A stretch of 62,118 bases of DNA from Acidimicrobiaceae bacterium (GCA_947505655.1 CANNMD010000002.1:1-62118), one strand, 5' to 3'. Positions 51,402 to 60,496 are shown, counted from the first letter of the stretch. Program-made: numbers and translations. Notes: generated by a model not told the origin, from the sequence alone.

Positions 51402-52952
51402 CTAGATGCTGCGACCCGAGTCTTTCCAGTACTCGTCTTTGAGGAGACGCTTGTAGAGCTTGCCCGTTGGATGGCGGGGGAGTTCGGCTCTGAAGTCGAT
51501 GCTGCGTGGGCATTTCACATCGGCGAGTTGCGACTTGCAGTACGCGATGAGTTCTTGTGCGAGCGCACGGGCTTCTTCTTCGTTGGCAGGCATCGTGACT
51601 GGCTGAACAACGGCTTTGACTTCCTCGCCGAAGTCTTCGTTGGGCACTCCGAACACGGCGACATCGATCACCTTTGGATGGGTCACCAGTGCGTTTTCGG
51701 ACTCCTGCGGATAGATGTTCACGCCGCCAGAAATGATCATGTATGACTTGCGGTCGGTGAGATACAAGAAGTTGTCGCTGTCGAGATAGCCGACGTCGCC
51801 CAGTGTGGTCCAACCCTTCGCGTGGCGCGAACTGGCGGTCTTCTCGGCATCGTTGTGGTACTCAAACGCGCCGCCACCCTCGAAGTAGATGGTGCCGCTT
51901 TCGAAGGCAGGAACATCGTTGCCATCGTCGTCGCAGATGTGCACGGTGCAACCGATCGGCGTGCCAACAGTGCCTTCGTGGCCAAGCCACATGTCGCTAT
52001 TGCAATACACGAACCCGTTGCCCTCGGTTCCGGCGTAGTACTCGTGAACGATGGGGCCGAACCACTCGATGATTCCCTTCTTCACTGGAATCGGGCACGG
52101 CGCTGCGGCGTGAATGATGCAGCGCATCGACGAGACGTCGTATTTGGTGCGCACGTCGTCGGGCAGTTTCATCATCCGAACAAACATCGTTGGCACCACT
52201 TGGCTTGCGGTGGCGTGGTGCTTCTCGATGAGCGCCAAGTACTGCTCAGGATCGAAGTGCTCCATCACGATGACGGTTGCGCCGAGGCCTTGCGCCGACA
52301 TACAAAAACGAAGTGGCGCTGCGTGGTATAGCGGTGCGGGGGACAGGTACACGCTGTCGCTGGTGACTCCGAAGAGCATGGTGAGCGAGCCCGCTACTGA
52401 TCCGGCCGTTGTCTCAAGCGGAAGCTCTTTGAACTCGCGCATCACGCCCTTTGGTCGACCCGTGGTGCCCGACGAATAGAGCATGTCGATGCCAGCAATA
52501 CGAACCTCGAGCGGCGCATCGCTCTGCTCGGCGACGCTGTCTTCGTAGCTGTCGTAACCGTCGATGACGCCGTCGAGCATGAGGCGTAGCTCAACCCCTG
52601 AAGTCTCAGGAACAATCTCAGCGGCCTGGTCGGCTTTGTACTTGCTCGTGATGAAGACCCGTGCGCTGCAGTCGTTCAGGATGTAGACCAACTCGGGACT
52701 CGTGAGGCGACTCGAGCACGCCGTGTATACGAGACCTGCGTAGTGGCAGCCCCACATCACCTCGAGATAACGAGGGTGATTCTCCATGCAGATGGCTACG
52801 TGATCGCCGGGGCGAAGACCGGCGCCGTAGAGCAACTGGCTCAGCCGGTTTGCCGCGGCGTCGAGTTGTGCAAAGGTCTGCACCTCGCCGGTAGAGCCGA
52901 TAATCACGGCTGGCTTGTCGGGGGTTGTGGTCAAGTACGCACCTGGGAACAT
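51402..52952 (-). CDS. Acyl-CoA synthetase (AMP-forming, FadD-like)
   Basis: A 516-residue ANL-superfamily ligase. AMP-binding P-loop YSSGTTGRPKG, then YYAGTEGNGFV, GDVGYLDSDNFLYLTDRKS with the adenylate Asp, and the C-terminal catalytic Lys in PTGKLYKRLL. It activates a carboxylic acid to the acyl-CoA. Starts at the ATG of MFPGAYLTTTP; the long upstream frame is shadow of the opposite-strand gene. Divergent from a SirB1-like gene with 33 bp between, and convergent with the aldehyde dehydrogenase. Confidence 0.93.
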   Translation of the reverse strand: MFPGAYLTTTPDKPAVIIGSTGEVQTFAQLDAAANRLSQLLYGAGLRPGDHVAICMENHPRYLEVMWGCHYAGLVYTACSSRLTSPELVYILNDCSARVFITSKYKADQAAEIVPETSGVELRLMLDGVIDGYDSYEDSVAEQSDAPLEVRIAGIDMLYSSGTTGRPKGVMREFKELPLETTAGSVAGSLTMLFGVTSDSVYLSPAPLYHAAPLRFCMSAQGLGATVIVMEHFDPEQYLALIEKHHATASQVVPTMFVRMMKLPDDVRTKYDVSSMRCIIHAAAPCPIPVKKGIIEWFGPIVHEYYAGTEGNGFVYCNSDMWLGHEGTVGTPIGCTVHICDDDGNDVPAFESGTIYFEGGGAFEYHNDAEKTASSRHAKGWTTLGDVGYLDSDNFLYLTDRKSYMIISGGVNIYPQESENALVTHPKVIDVAVFGVPNEDFGEEVKAVVQPVTMPANEEEARALAQELIAYCKSQLADVKCPRSIDFRAELPRHPTGKLYKRLLKDEYWKDSGRSI

Positions 52953-52985
52953 GATGGCGACGGTAGCCGAAGCTACGTTGTGCCA

Positions 52986-53675
52986 ATGGATCCAAAGGGC
53001 ATCAAGAATCGCTTCAGGCTTCTGCTTGAGTTCAGCGACGAGGCCCTCCCGCTCGACACGTTGTGTTATCTGCTTTGCCAACTCGCGGGCTACGAAATCG
53101 ACATCGCTGCGGAGCAGGCCAAGATCGATTCGCTCGCCGAGACCATGGCGCCCACGTTCGCCGATGTGATGTCGACGTTGTTCGGACCCTCGGGTCATGT
53201 GCGTGGCGACACGGCCACGTATTACGACATCGACAATTCGTTGCTGTCTCGCGTGCTCGCACGCGGTGTGGGTCTTCCCATCACGATGTCGGTGCTCGCA
53301 ATGGAGTGCGGCAAGCGTGTGCGAGTGCCAATCGTTGGTGTGGGTTTGCCGGGACACTTCATCGTTCGCGACGGCAATGATTCATCGGCGTACGCCGACC
53401 CGTTCAACGGGGGCACGCTGCTTGACCGCCAAGGTGTACAGCAACTGTTCGGGCAGCTGTCGGGTGGCAACGTGGCCTGGAGCGATTCGTACCTGCGCGC
53501 CGTCAGCAAGCGCGACATCCTGCTGCGCATTCTGAACAACCTCAAGCTTGCGAGCAGCCGCAGCCCAGTAGGCAGGCCACTGCATGCCACGGTGCTCGAG
53601 CTGATGAGCTGGTTCCCCAGCGGGGCTCCGTTCGATCCTCGCGATGCGCAGCGCGTGATGTCGCCATACAACTAG
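52986..53675 (+). CDS. SirB1 / transglutaminase-like family protein
   Basis: A 229-residue protein of the SirB1 N-terminal family: the core ARGVGLPITMSVLAMECGKR and VGVGLPGHFIVRDG is diagnostic, with the His of PGHF. The biochemical activity of this family is not established. The ATG at 52986 is chosen because upstream in-frame sequence is antisense to the ligase. Followed by a long perfect hairpin in the 211-bp gap before the acyl-CoA dehydrogenase. Confidence 0.85.
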   Translation: MDPKGIKNRFRLLLEFSDEALPLDTLCYLLCQLAGYEIDIAAEQAKIDSLAETMAPTFADVMSTLFGPSGHVRGDTATYYDIDNSLLSRVLARGVGLPITMSVLAMECGKRVRVPIVGVGLPGHFIVRDGNDSSAYADPFNGGTLLDRQGVQQLFGQLSGGNVAWSDSYLRAVSKRDILLRILNNLKLASSRSPVGRPLHATVLELMSWFPSGAPFDPRDAQRVMSPYN

Positions 53676-53706
53676 CTCCCAGCCTCACCGCGCCGTCCGC
53701 CAGCCC

Positions 53707-53753
53707 GCATGGGCGCGATTTGGGACAGCAGTTGTCCCAAATCGCGCCCATGC
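53707..53753. repeat. Perfect 21-bp inverted repeat with 5-nt loop
   Basis: Arms GCATGGGCGCGATTTGGGACA and its exact complement, with loop GCAGT, 31 bp after the SirB1-like stop. No T tract on either side, so it is not a textbook Rho-independent terminator, though it may act as one. Also similar in layout (long perfect arms, 5-nt loop) to the palindrome pair near the window end, but different in sequence. Nothing else is seen in the 53676-53886 gap. Confidence 0.9.
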
Positions 53754-53886
53754 AACTGGGTTTGGGGATGGAGGTTGGCGGCAGACGACGACGATGGACG
53801 CGCTCGGTTGGTCACAGTTTCCGAATGCTCGGTAAGGTTCATCGCCGTTCACTGAACGCCTGTCGAGACCTTGGAGCTGTGGCGAT

Positions 53887-55092
53887 ATGACCGTTACCGA
53901 ATCTGTGCTGACCACCGAAGAGCGTCGTGTCGACGACCTCGTCACCGAACTGCTTGCCAAGTACCCACCCAAGAGCACCGACCCCGTTACGTTCCTGGGC
54001 GCACAGTACGACGCCGGACTCGCATGGGTTCATTTTCCTGTTGGACACGGCGGCTTGGGTCTCAACCCGAAGATGCAAAAGCTTGTCAACGAGCGCGTGT
54101 TCGCCGTGGGCGCACCCCACCCGGTTGCTCGTAACCCAATCGGCTACGGCATGTGTGGTCCAACCGTTGCGGTATGGGGCAGCGACGAGCAAAAGTCGCG
54201 TTACCTGCGGCCGTTGTTCACTGGCGAAGAGATCTGGTGTCAGTTGTTCAGCGAGCCAGGCGCCGGTTCTGACTTCGCTGGATTGTCATCGCGCGGCGTC
54301 AAAGACGGCGACGAATGGATTTGTAACGGCCAAAAGGTGTGGACCACATTGGCTCACCTTGCTCGCTGGGGTCTGCTCGTTGTTCGTACCGATACCGAGG
54401 CCGTCAAGCACGCTGGCCTCACGGCGTTTGTCGTCGATATGCACGCACCAACCGTCGAGGTTCGTCCACTTCGTCAGATCACCGGCGAGGCCGAGTTCAA
54501 CGAGGTCTATTTCACTGACACCCGCATTCTCGATAAGGAAATGCTCGGCAAGCCAGGCGACGGATGGCGCGTGTCGCTCACCACGCTCATGAACGAGCGT
54601 GTCTCCATCGGCGGTGCCATTCCGGCCAAGGGTTCGGGCACCATCCGCGACCTCGTCAAGACGTGGCAAGCAATTCCTGCCGATCGTCAGGACCCAGCGT
54701 CACGCGACGAAGTGATGAAGCTTTGGAGTCGCGCCGAGATCCTGCGCCTCACCAACATTCGCGCCAACCAGATGCGCAAGATGGGCGATCCAGGCCCCGA
54801 GGGCTCAATCGGCAAGAGCGCTTCAGCCGATCTCAACAAAGACATCTACGCAATGGTGGTCAACCTGTTGGGGGCCGACGGCATGCTCTATGGCTCGTAC
54901 GAAATGGTGCAGCCGAATCACGCAATGGGATTCGAGACGCTGCAGAAGGCGTTCTTGCGCACTCGCGCCAACTCGATTGAGGGCGGCACCACCGAGGTCA
55001 TGAAGAACATCCTCGGCGAGCGCGTGCTCGGCCTACCTGGCGATGTGCGCGTCGACCGCGATCGTCCATGGAGCGAAGTTCCTCGCAGCTAA
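53887..55092 (+). CDS. Acyl-CoA dehydrogenase
   Basis: A 401-residue FAD-dependent acyl-CoA dehydrogenase. FAD and substrate-binding blocks are LFSEPGAGSDFAGLSSRG, GQKVWTTLAHLARWGLLVVR and the C-terminal NSIEGGTTEVMKNILGERVLG. It would catalyse the first oxidation of a CoA-activated acid, fitting with the ligase upstream and the crotonase at 24362 in a general beta-oxidation role. No electron-transfer flavoprotein genes are nearby. Confidence 0.93.
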   Translation: MTVTESVLTTEERRVDDLVTELLAKYPPKSTDPVTFLGAQYDAGLAWVHFPVGHGGLGLNPKMQKLVNERVFAVGAPHPVARNPIGYGMCGPTVAVWGSDEQKSRYLRPLFTGEEIWCQLFSEPGAGSDFAGLSSRGVKDGDEWICNGQKVWTTLAHLARWGLLVVRTDTEAVKHAGLTAFVVDMHAPTVEVRPLRQITGEAEFNEVYFTDTRILDKEMLGKPGDGWRVSLTTLMNERVSIGGAIPAKGSGTIRDLVKTWQAIPADRQDPASRDEVMKLWSRAEILRLTNIRANQMRKMGDPGPEGSIGKSASADLNKDIYAMVVNLLGADGMLYGSYEMVQPNHAMGFETLQKAFLRTRANSIEGGTTEVMKNILGERVLGLPGDVRVDRDRPWSEVPRS

Positions 55093-55158
55093 GTGTGAGC
55101 TGCGACGCGCTCGGCGCAAGACGGCAGGCTCATTCAGCCAATCGCCTCTAGCCATTTG

Positions 55159-55193
55159 TTGTGAAGACCGTTACATTTGGCGCCACTTCACAA
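55159..55193. promoter_or_regulatory. 8-bp inverted repeat upstream of signal peptidase gene
   Basis: TTGTGAAG and CTTCACAA separated by 19 bp, about 63 bp upstream of the signal peptidase ATG. The left part reads TTTGTTGTGAAGAC, close to the arm of the 47-bp repeats with a 2-bp insertion, so it may be a decayed copy rather than an operator. Confidence 0.3.
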
Positions 55194-55255
55194 GCCCGAA
55201 TCACGGCGGTTCGGTAGGCGAGAGAATCGAGTGCGGTCTCAAGATCCGAGCACAT

Positions 55256-55882
55256 ATGCGTGTCCGTCCGGTTGCGAAAGTCTTGATGGTGTTGACCCTG
55301 ATGGGTTGCGTCGCGGGCGTTTCGTGGGCATGGGGTAGTGGATACCGGGTCTACTCGGTTCGTTCGTCATCGATGGAGCCCGCATATCGCTACGGCGACG
55401 CTGTCGTGGTGAAGCCCGTTGGCGACGCATTGCGCGCCGGCGACGTGATCAACTTTCACAACCCGATCGATCAGCAAATGATCACTCGCCGCGTGGTGTC
55501 GATCGAGGGCGACCGAGTTTCTACCAAGGCCGATGGCAACGATCTCGCGGACAATTGGACCATTACGTCGCGACTCGTGGTCGGTCGGGTTGTTGCTCGG
55601 GCCCCGTTTGTTGGCTACGCGATGGTGTTCTTGAAGCAGTCGGTCGGTCTCGGCGGATTGGTGGCACTGGTGTTGGCCGGACTACTGCTGTACCAGATCG
55701 CGTTTCCGGAGAAGAAGGAAGACACCACGCTCACGATTCCGACGTCGGTGCCGCTCTATGTTGCTCGGCCTGAGCCAAGGGGCGTCGAGTACGCGATCAC
55801 CCAAGACGAACACGGCCGACGCCACGTGCTTGCGGTGTCGCGCCAAAACGGCGAGCAGTCGAAGCCCCGCCAACGCGTGTAG
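55256..55882 (+). CDS. Signal peptidase I-like protein (SipW type), catalytic His replaced by Arg
   Basis: A 208-residue membrane protein with an N-terminal helix, nucleophile region SVRSSSMEPAYRYGD (Ser39), GDVINFHNP and a box-D-like region KADGNDLADN, then a C-terminal helix (about 128-149) and a soluble tail. In ER/SipW-type peptidases the base is a His in THR; here the segment is QMITRRVVSI with Arg78 at that place and no Lys as in the LepB type. It may use another base, or may no longer be catalytic. The upstream in-frame extension overlaps the acyl-CoA dehydrogenase and is discarded. Confidence 0.82.
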   Translation: MRVRPVAKVLMVLTLMGCVAGVSWAWGSGYRVYSVRSSSMEPAYRYGDAVVVKPVGDALRAGDVINFHNPIDQQMITRRVVSIEGDRVSTKADGNDLADNWTITSRLVVGRVVARAPFVGYAMVFLKQSVGLGGLVALVLAGLLLYQIAFPEKKEDTTLTIPTSVPLYVARPEPRGVEYAITQDEHGRRHVLAVSRQNGEQSKPRQRV

Positions 55883-55899
55883 CGCTGATCTCGGACGGT

Positions 55900-56307
55900 C
55901 TATTTGCCGGTGTGAAGTAGCACGCCGAGAAACACAGCAGCCACTGAGCACAAGGCGCCAAGCGCCCCGCCCAAGGCCAACATCAGCTTGGTGCGAGCGG
56001 CGATGTGCGCCGCCGTAGCAACACCAGCGGCGATTGCAACGGCAATCTTGATGAACACGGTGATCTGGTAACTGTTCGATGCGGCCGTGATGTCAATTGC
56101 TGCAAGGTTCCACATGCCCGTTACGACCAGCACCCCAAATGCTGGCCACGCCAAACGATTGAACGCCTGGGCAGCCTGCTTTGCAGCACCCTCGTGTTTG
56201 CGCAGCACAGGAAGCAGCCCAGCCAGCGTGAACTGTCCGCCTACCCAAATCGTGGCGGCGAGGACGTGCAAGGCGATGCGAATGGTTGCGACAGTTGGAG
56301 TCATCAT
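55900..56307 (-). CDS. CopD-like four-helix membrane protein
   Basis: A 135-residue protein with four hydrophobic segments. The first, RIALHVLAATIWVGGQFTLAG, and the later FNRLAWPAFGVLVVTGMWNL, are typical of CopD or DUF2269-type membrane proteins, in which His residues can bind haem or copper. No copper-binding partner gene is adjacent. Lies downstream of ispH on the same strand with a 41-bp gap. Confidence 0.75.
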   Translation of the reverse strand: MMTPTVATIRIALHVLAATIWVGGQFTLAGLLPVLRKHEGAAKQAAQAFNRLAWPAFGVLVVTGMWNLAAIDITAASNSYQITVFIKIAVAIAAGVATAAHIAARTKLMLALGGALGALCSVAAVFLGVLLHTGK

Positions 56308-56348
56308 CGTTGGTCAGCTTGACAGGCCGAAGGCGCTGCCAGCGAATG

Positions 56349-57383
56349 TCACCCGGCGCTGAGCGCAGCGAGCACTTCGCTGGCGGGCACGGCACGGTCG
56401 TCGATAGCTGCTGCATCGGATGAAGCGCCGAGCAGCACGGCTGAGGCCCTACTGATTGCGGCCTGCAGGTCGCGGATGTTGCGAGGCGGCGGGAAGTACT
56501 CGTTCTCTTCGGTGGCTCTCACGGTTTCGACTCCGTGGCGTGGGGCCAGATGCGCCAGCACAGCTTGCACAAGATCTTCAGGAGCCGAGGCGCCTGCGGT
56601 AACTCCCACGACGCCCGTGAGGTCGTTGGGCAGTTCTTCGACATGGTTGATGCGAAACACCCGTGGACAACCGGCTTCAATGGCGAGCTTCTCGAGCGCC
56701 CGCGTGTTCGACGAGTTGGCCGACCCAATCACGATGAGTGCGTTGACGCGTGGCGCAATAGTCATCAGTGCCGACTGGCGGTTCGTGGTGGCAAAGCAGA
56801 GATCGCTGCGACCAGGCGACCACACATCTGGGTAGCGCTCGCGAACAGCTACGGCCACACCTTCCCAGTCGCGATGCGACAGGGTTGTTTGAGCAAGCAA
56901 GGCAACGGGTTCATCGAACTGGGGGAGCGCGAGCACCTCGGCGACCGATTCGACGCGGCTGATTGCGTGCGGTGCAACCGCCATCGTGCCCACCGCTTCT
57001 TCGTGGCCCTCGTGGCCGACGTAGACAATTCGGTAGCCCTTGCCGGCGCGGACCTTGACCTCATGGTGCACTTTGGTCACAAGCGGGCACACGGAGTCGA
57101 CGACATAGCTGCCTCGCTCGCGAGCGGCCTCAACGACATCGGGTGCTGAGCCATGAGCCGACAGCATGATCGGGCGGCCAAATGGGACATCGGAAATTTC
57201 GTCGACAAACACCACGCCTTGGGCTTCGAACTGCTCGACGATGAGCTTGTTGTGCACGATCTCGTGGTAGCAGTACACCGGCGCAGGGAAGCTGCGCACC
57301 ATAAAGGCCAGCGCCTTGATAGCCATCTCGACGCCAGCGCAAAAACCACGCGGCTCGGCGAGCAGCACTCGATCAACATTCAC
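56349..57383 (-). CDS. ispH: 4-hydroxy-3-methylbut-2-enyl diphosphate reductase
   Basis: Last enzyme of the MEP pathway, making isopentenyl and dimethylallyl diphosphate. 344 residues with the three [4Fe-4S] Cys ligands (C15 in EPRGFCAGV, C99 in DSVCP, C196 in DLCFATTNR), the proton-relay E128 in GHEGHEEAVG and TTLS. GTG start at 57383, with TAGTCT (57390-57395) 6 nt upstream on the minus strand. Divergent from the DUF512 gene. Supports polyprenyl supply for the glycan genes elsewhere. Confidence 0.97.
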   Translation of the reverse strand: MNVDRVLLAEPRGFCAGVEMAIKALAFMVRSFPAPVYCYHEIVHNKLIVEQFEAQGVVFVDEISDVPFGRPIMLSAHGSAPDVVEAARERGSYVVDSVCPLVTKVHHEVKVRAGKGYRIVYVGHEGHEEAVGTMAVAPHAISRVESVAEVLALPQFDEPVALLAQTTLSHRDWEGVAVAVRERYPDVWSPGRSDLCFATTNRQSALMTIAPRVNALIVIGSANSSNTRALEKLAIEAGCPRVFRINHVEELPNDLTGVVGVTAGASAPEDLVQAVLAHLAPRHGVETVRATEENEYFPPPRNIRDLQAAISRASAVLLGASSDAAAIDDRAVPASEVLAALSAG

Positions 57384-57389
57384 GCATGC

Positions 57390-57427
57390 AGACTACCGGA
57401 GCGCTCCAAGCTGGCGCACGGTAGCCT
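57390..57427. promoter_or_regulatory. Divergent pair of candidate -10 elements (ispH / DUF512)
   Basis: On the minus strand TAGTCT (57390-57395) ends 6 nt before the ispH GTG; on the plus strand TAGCCT (57422-57427) ends 9 nt before the DUF512 ATG. Both genes could be leaderless from one 53-bp gap. Confidence 0.45.
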
Positions 57428-57436
57428 TGACGGGCT

Positions 57437-58846
57437 ATGTCCACCCCCGTTGTTACCGTCATCGAACCAGGTTCACCTGCCGCGATGGCTGGGCTATTGG
57501 CTGGCGATGAAGTGCTTCGACTCAACGGCCAGGTGCCTCGAGACATCATCGAGTGGAGAATTCTGGTCGACGAAGCCGAACTCGATGTCGATATCCGCCG
57601 GGGCAATGTAGAGCTCTCGTTTGAGATCGCCAAGCGAGCCGGGGAGCCCCTCGGTGTAGACGTGGAAAGCGCGTTGTTCGATCGCGTTCGCACGTGCGAC
57701 AACCATTGCGAGTTTTGCTTTATCTACCAGCTGCCAAAGGGCCTACGGAAGAGTCTCTATCTCAAAGACGACGACTACCGACTCAGCTTTTTGTACGGCA
57801 ACTTCACCACGCTTACCCGCTTCACCGAAGCCGATCTTGAGCGTGTCATCACCGAGCGTTTGTCACCGCTGAACGTGAGCATTCACGCCACCGACCCCGA
57901 GATCCGCAACCGCATGTTGCGTAATCCTCGCGGCGGAATGAGCCTGCGTTGGCTGCGCGCGCTGCTCGATCATGGCATCACTGTGCACGGCCAAATCGTG
58001 GTGTGCCCTGGCGTCAACGACGGCGCAATACTCGACGACACGCTCGCCGGCGTGCTCGACCAGTACCCCGAGTTGGCGTCCATTGCTTGTGTGCCGCTCG
58101 GACTCAGCAAGTTCAACGCCGAGTCCGCCATGCGTGAGCACACGCTCGAAGAAGCCAACGCAGTCGTCGACACAGTTCACGATTGGCAAGACCTTTTCAA
58201 GACAGTTGTTGGCCACCGCATGGTGTTTGCCGCCGACGAGTATTACCTGATGACCGGTCGTCCATTCCCCGATGCAGAAACCTACGCAGGCTTCGACATG
58301 CACGAAGACGGCATCGGCATGGCGCGCACCTTCGAGATGGAGTTCAGCGGCAAGGTCGATACGCCAGTTGGTCCGCAGGCTGGGTTCTTCGCCTCGGTCG
58401 ATGGCGCCCCTGCGGCGGGTTACCGAGCTCCTCGTAACCCAGCTGGCGACACTGGCCTTCGTGGCTGTGGAGGCGACGCCATAACCGAGGGTTCGGTGCA
58501 GCTTCGCCCCCGCGCCTCGGCGCCCATTGGTATTCTCACCGGAGTGTTTGGCGCTCAGGTGCTCACCCCGCTCGTTGCCGAACTCGGTCGCGACGACGTG
58601 CGCGTTATCGCCGTTCCCAATTTGTTCTTTGGCGGCAATACCGCCGTCACTGGTTTGATGGTGGGCGAAGATATCGCCAGAGTGCTCAGCCAAGAGCCGC
58701 TCACACACCGTTACCTGTTGCCCGATGTGTGCCTCAGCGAGGGACGTTTCCTCGATGGCACCACAGTTGATTCGCTGCCCCGCTCCGTTGAGGTCATTGC
58801 CACAAACGGAATCGCGTTGCGCCACGCCCTGGAGGTAGGACGATGA
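57437..58846 (+). CDS. DUF512 / TIGR03279 PDZ-radical SAM protein
   Basis: A 469-residue protein: N-terminal PDZ-like domain (about 5-45, EPGSPAAMAGLLAGDEVLRL), a Cys triplet C87, C91, C94 in RTCDNHCEFCF typical of this radical-SAM-like family, then the DUF512 region ending LPDVCLSEGRFLDGTTVDSL. Its exact reaction is not established. Its stop overlaps the der start as ATGA; the pairing of this family with der is known in other bacteria, suggesting a link to ribosome assembly. Confidence 0.92.
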   Translation: MSTPVVTVIEPGSPAAMAGLLAGDEVLRLNGQVPRDIIEWRILVDEAELDVDIRRGNVELSFEIAKRAGEPLGVDVESALFDRVRTCDNHCEFCFIYQLPKGLRKSLYLKDDDYRLSFLYGNFTTLTRFTEADLERVITERLSPLNVSIHATDPEIRNRMLRNPRGGMSLRWLRALLDHGITVHGQIVVCPGVNDGAILDDTLAGVLDQYPELASIACVPLGLSKFNAESAMREHTLEEANAVVDTVHDWQDLFKTVVGHRMVFAADEYYLMTGRPFPDAETYAGFDMHEDGIGMARTFEMEFSGKVDTPVGPQAGFFASVDGAPAAGYRAPRNPAGDTGLRGCGGDAITEGSVQLRPRASAPIGILTGVFGAQVLTPLVAELGRDDVRVIAVPNLFFGGNTAVTGLMVGEDIARVLSQEPLTHRYLLPDVCLSEGRFLDGTTVDSLPRSVEVIATNGIALRHALEVGR

Positions 58847-60198
58847 CCGAAATAGATGAAGCCCCCGAGTTGCCAAGTGTGGTGATAGTTGGCCGTCCAA
58901 ACGTGGGCAAGAGCACCTTGTTCAACCGCATTGTCGGCGAACAAGTGGCCATTGTCGAAGACCGCCCTGGCGTGACTCGCGACCGCAAAGAGGTCGACGC
59001 CGAGTGGCTCGGCCGACCGTTCAAGTTGGTCGACACCGGCGGATGGTTGCCGTCTGGCAGCGAACTCGACGACAAGGTCAGTCGCCAAGTAGAGGCCGCA
59101 GTGCGACAAGCCTCGCTGGTGATGTTCCTCGTCGACGGTTCTGTTGGCGTCACCGACGACGACGAGCAGATCGCAATCTGGCTGCGTCGCATCAAGCCTC
59201 CAGTGCTGCTGGTAGTGAACAAGGCCGACAACGATCAGCGTGAAGGCGCACGTTGGGAGTTCCTGTCGCTCGGTCTTGGCGAGCCACTTCCGGTCAGTGC
59301 GTTGCACGGCCGTCGCGCAGGCGATCTACTCGACGAAGTGATTGCGCGCATCCCCGACGTCAGCCCTGCTGGCATCGTCGAGGCCTTCCTTGAAGACGAT
59401 GAGAACTGGACACCACCAGAACAAGCAGCGCCGCGCGTTGCTGTAGTGGGCCGACCAAACGTTGGCAAGAGCACGCTGTTCAATCGCCTTGTTGGTGAGA
59501 ACCGCTCAGTGGTGCACGACATGCCCGGCACCACGCGCGATGCCATCGACACATTGGTCGAGACCGACGATGGACCCATCGTGTTCGTCGACACCGCAGG
59601 TATGCGTCGCCGCTCGAAGATCGACGACTCGGCCGAGTACTACTCGTTGGTACGTGCGCTGCGCGCTATCGACGACGCCGATATCGCGCTGTTCGTTATC
59701 GATGCCACCGAAGGCATCACCGGACAAGACCAGCGCTTGGCCGAACGAGTCGATGCTGCTGGCTGTCCAATCGTGTTGCTGCTCAACAAATGGGAACTCA
59801 TCGACGACGCCGAACGGCGCCTCGACATCTTGGCCGAGGTCAAGCGCAAGCTTGGTTTCATCGGCGACGCACCAATCTTGAAGATCTCTGCGCTCAGCGG
59901 CAAGGGCGTCAACAAACTGGCGCCAGTGCTCAAAGAAGCCATCGTGCAGTACCACCGCCGTGTGCCTACCCGCGACGTGAACAAGGTCATCTCTGCCGCC
60001 CAGCAAAAGCAGCCGGCGCCAGGCGGCACCAAGGTGCTCTATGCAATGCAGGGAGCCACTGACCCGCCTACCTTCACGTTGTTCGTGAACCGCGAGTTGC
60101 CGCACACCTATCTGCGCTATCTCGAGCGCAGCATCCGCGAGGCATTCGACTTCGGTTCCACGCCACTGAAACTTCGCGTTCGTCGCCGCACCGAATAG
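58843..60198 (+). CDS. der: Ribosome-assembly GTPase Der (EngA)
   Basis: A 451-residue double-GTPase needed for 50S subunit maturation. Two G domains each have GRPNVGKSTLFNR (starting at residues 17 and about 204), DTGGW and DTAGMRRR switch II blocks, and NKAD / NKWE guanine-specificity motifs; the C-terminal KH-like domain ends FGSTPLKLRVRRRTE. Translationally coupled to the DUF512 gene. Confidence 0.98.
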   Translation: MTEIDEAPELPSVVIVGRPNVGKSTLFNRIVGEQVAIVEDRPGVTRDRKEVDAEWLGRPFKLVDTGGWLPSGSELDDKVSRQVEAAVRQASLVMFLVDGSVGVTDDDEQIAIWLRRIKPPVLLVVNKADNDQREGARWEFLSLGLGEPLPVSALHGRRAGDLLDEVIARIPDVSPAGIVEAFLEDDENWTPPEQAAPRVAVVGRPNVGKSTLFNRLVGENRSVVHDMPGTTRDAIDTLVETDDGPIVFVDTAGMRRRSKIDDSAEYYSLVRALRAIDDADIALFVIDATEGITGQDQRLAERVDAAGCPIVLLLNKWELIDDAERRLDILAEVKRKLGFIGDAPILKISALSGKGVNKLAPVLKEAIVQYHRRVPTRDVNKVISAAQQKQPAPGGTKVLYAMQGATDPPTFTLFVNRELPHTYLRYLERSIREAFDFGSTPLKLRVRRRTE

Positions 60199-60241
60199 CG
60201 TTCGAGCGTGCTCATCAACTCCACCGATCTCAGGAGCGCGA

Positions 60242-60496
60242 ATGCCCTGGTGTGAAGACTGCGCGAAGTACTTCGCGCCTTCGGCAATGACCGAGGCGGG
60301 TAACTGTCCCACGTGCGGCCGCAGCCTTGAGGCTCAGGTTCAGCGAACCCCAATTACCGCCAAGAACCTCGACCTTCGCAAGCTGGCCGCTGGCGATGGC
60401 GCCGAAGAAGACATGAAGGCGCCGTGGCACTTCAAGCTGCTCATGGTGCTGCTCGTGTTGTACTTCGCGTATCGAATCGTGCAGCTGTTCCGCTAA
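60242..60496 (+). CDS. Small zinc-ribbon membrane protein, function unknown
   Basis: An 84-residue protein. The N-terminus has two Cys pairs, MPWCEDCAKYF and NCPTCGRSLE, forming a probable zinc ribbon; a linker follows and the C-terminus is one membrane helix (FKLLMVLLVLYFAYRIVQLF). Good spacing after der (43 bp) and before tRNA-Pro. Orphan, with no pathway indicated. Confidence 0.75.
   Translation: MPWCEDCAKYFAPSAMTEAGNCPTCGRSLEAQVQRTPITAKNLDLRKLAAGDGAEEDMKAPWHFKLLMVLLVLYFAYRIVQLFR

Noticed and set aside
51402-53357. Extension of the acyl-CoA ligase by 135 residues
   Set aside because: The added segment is antisense to the SirB1-like gene and has no family similarity; the canonical N-terminus begins at 52952.
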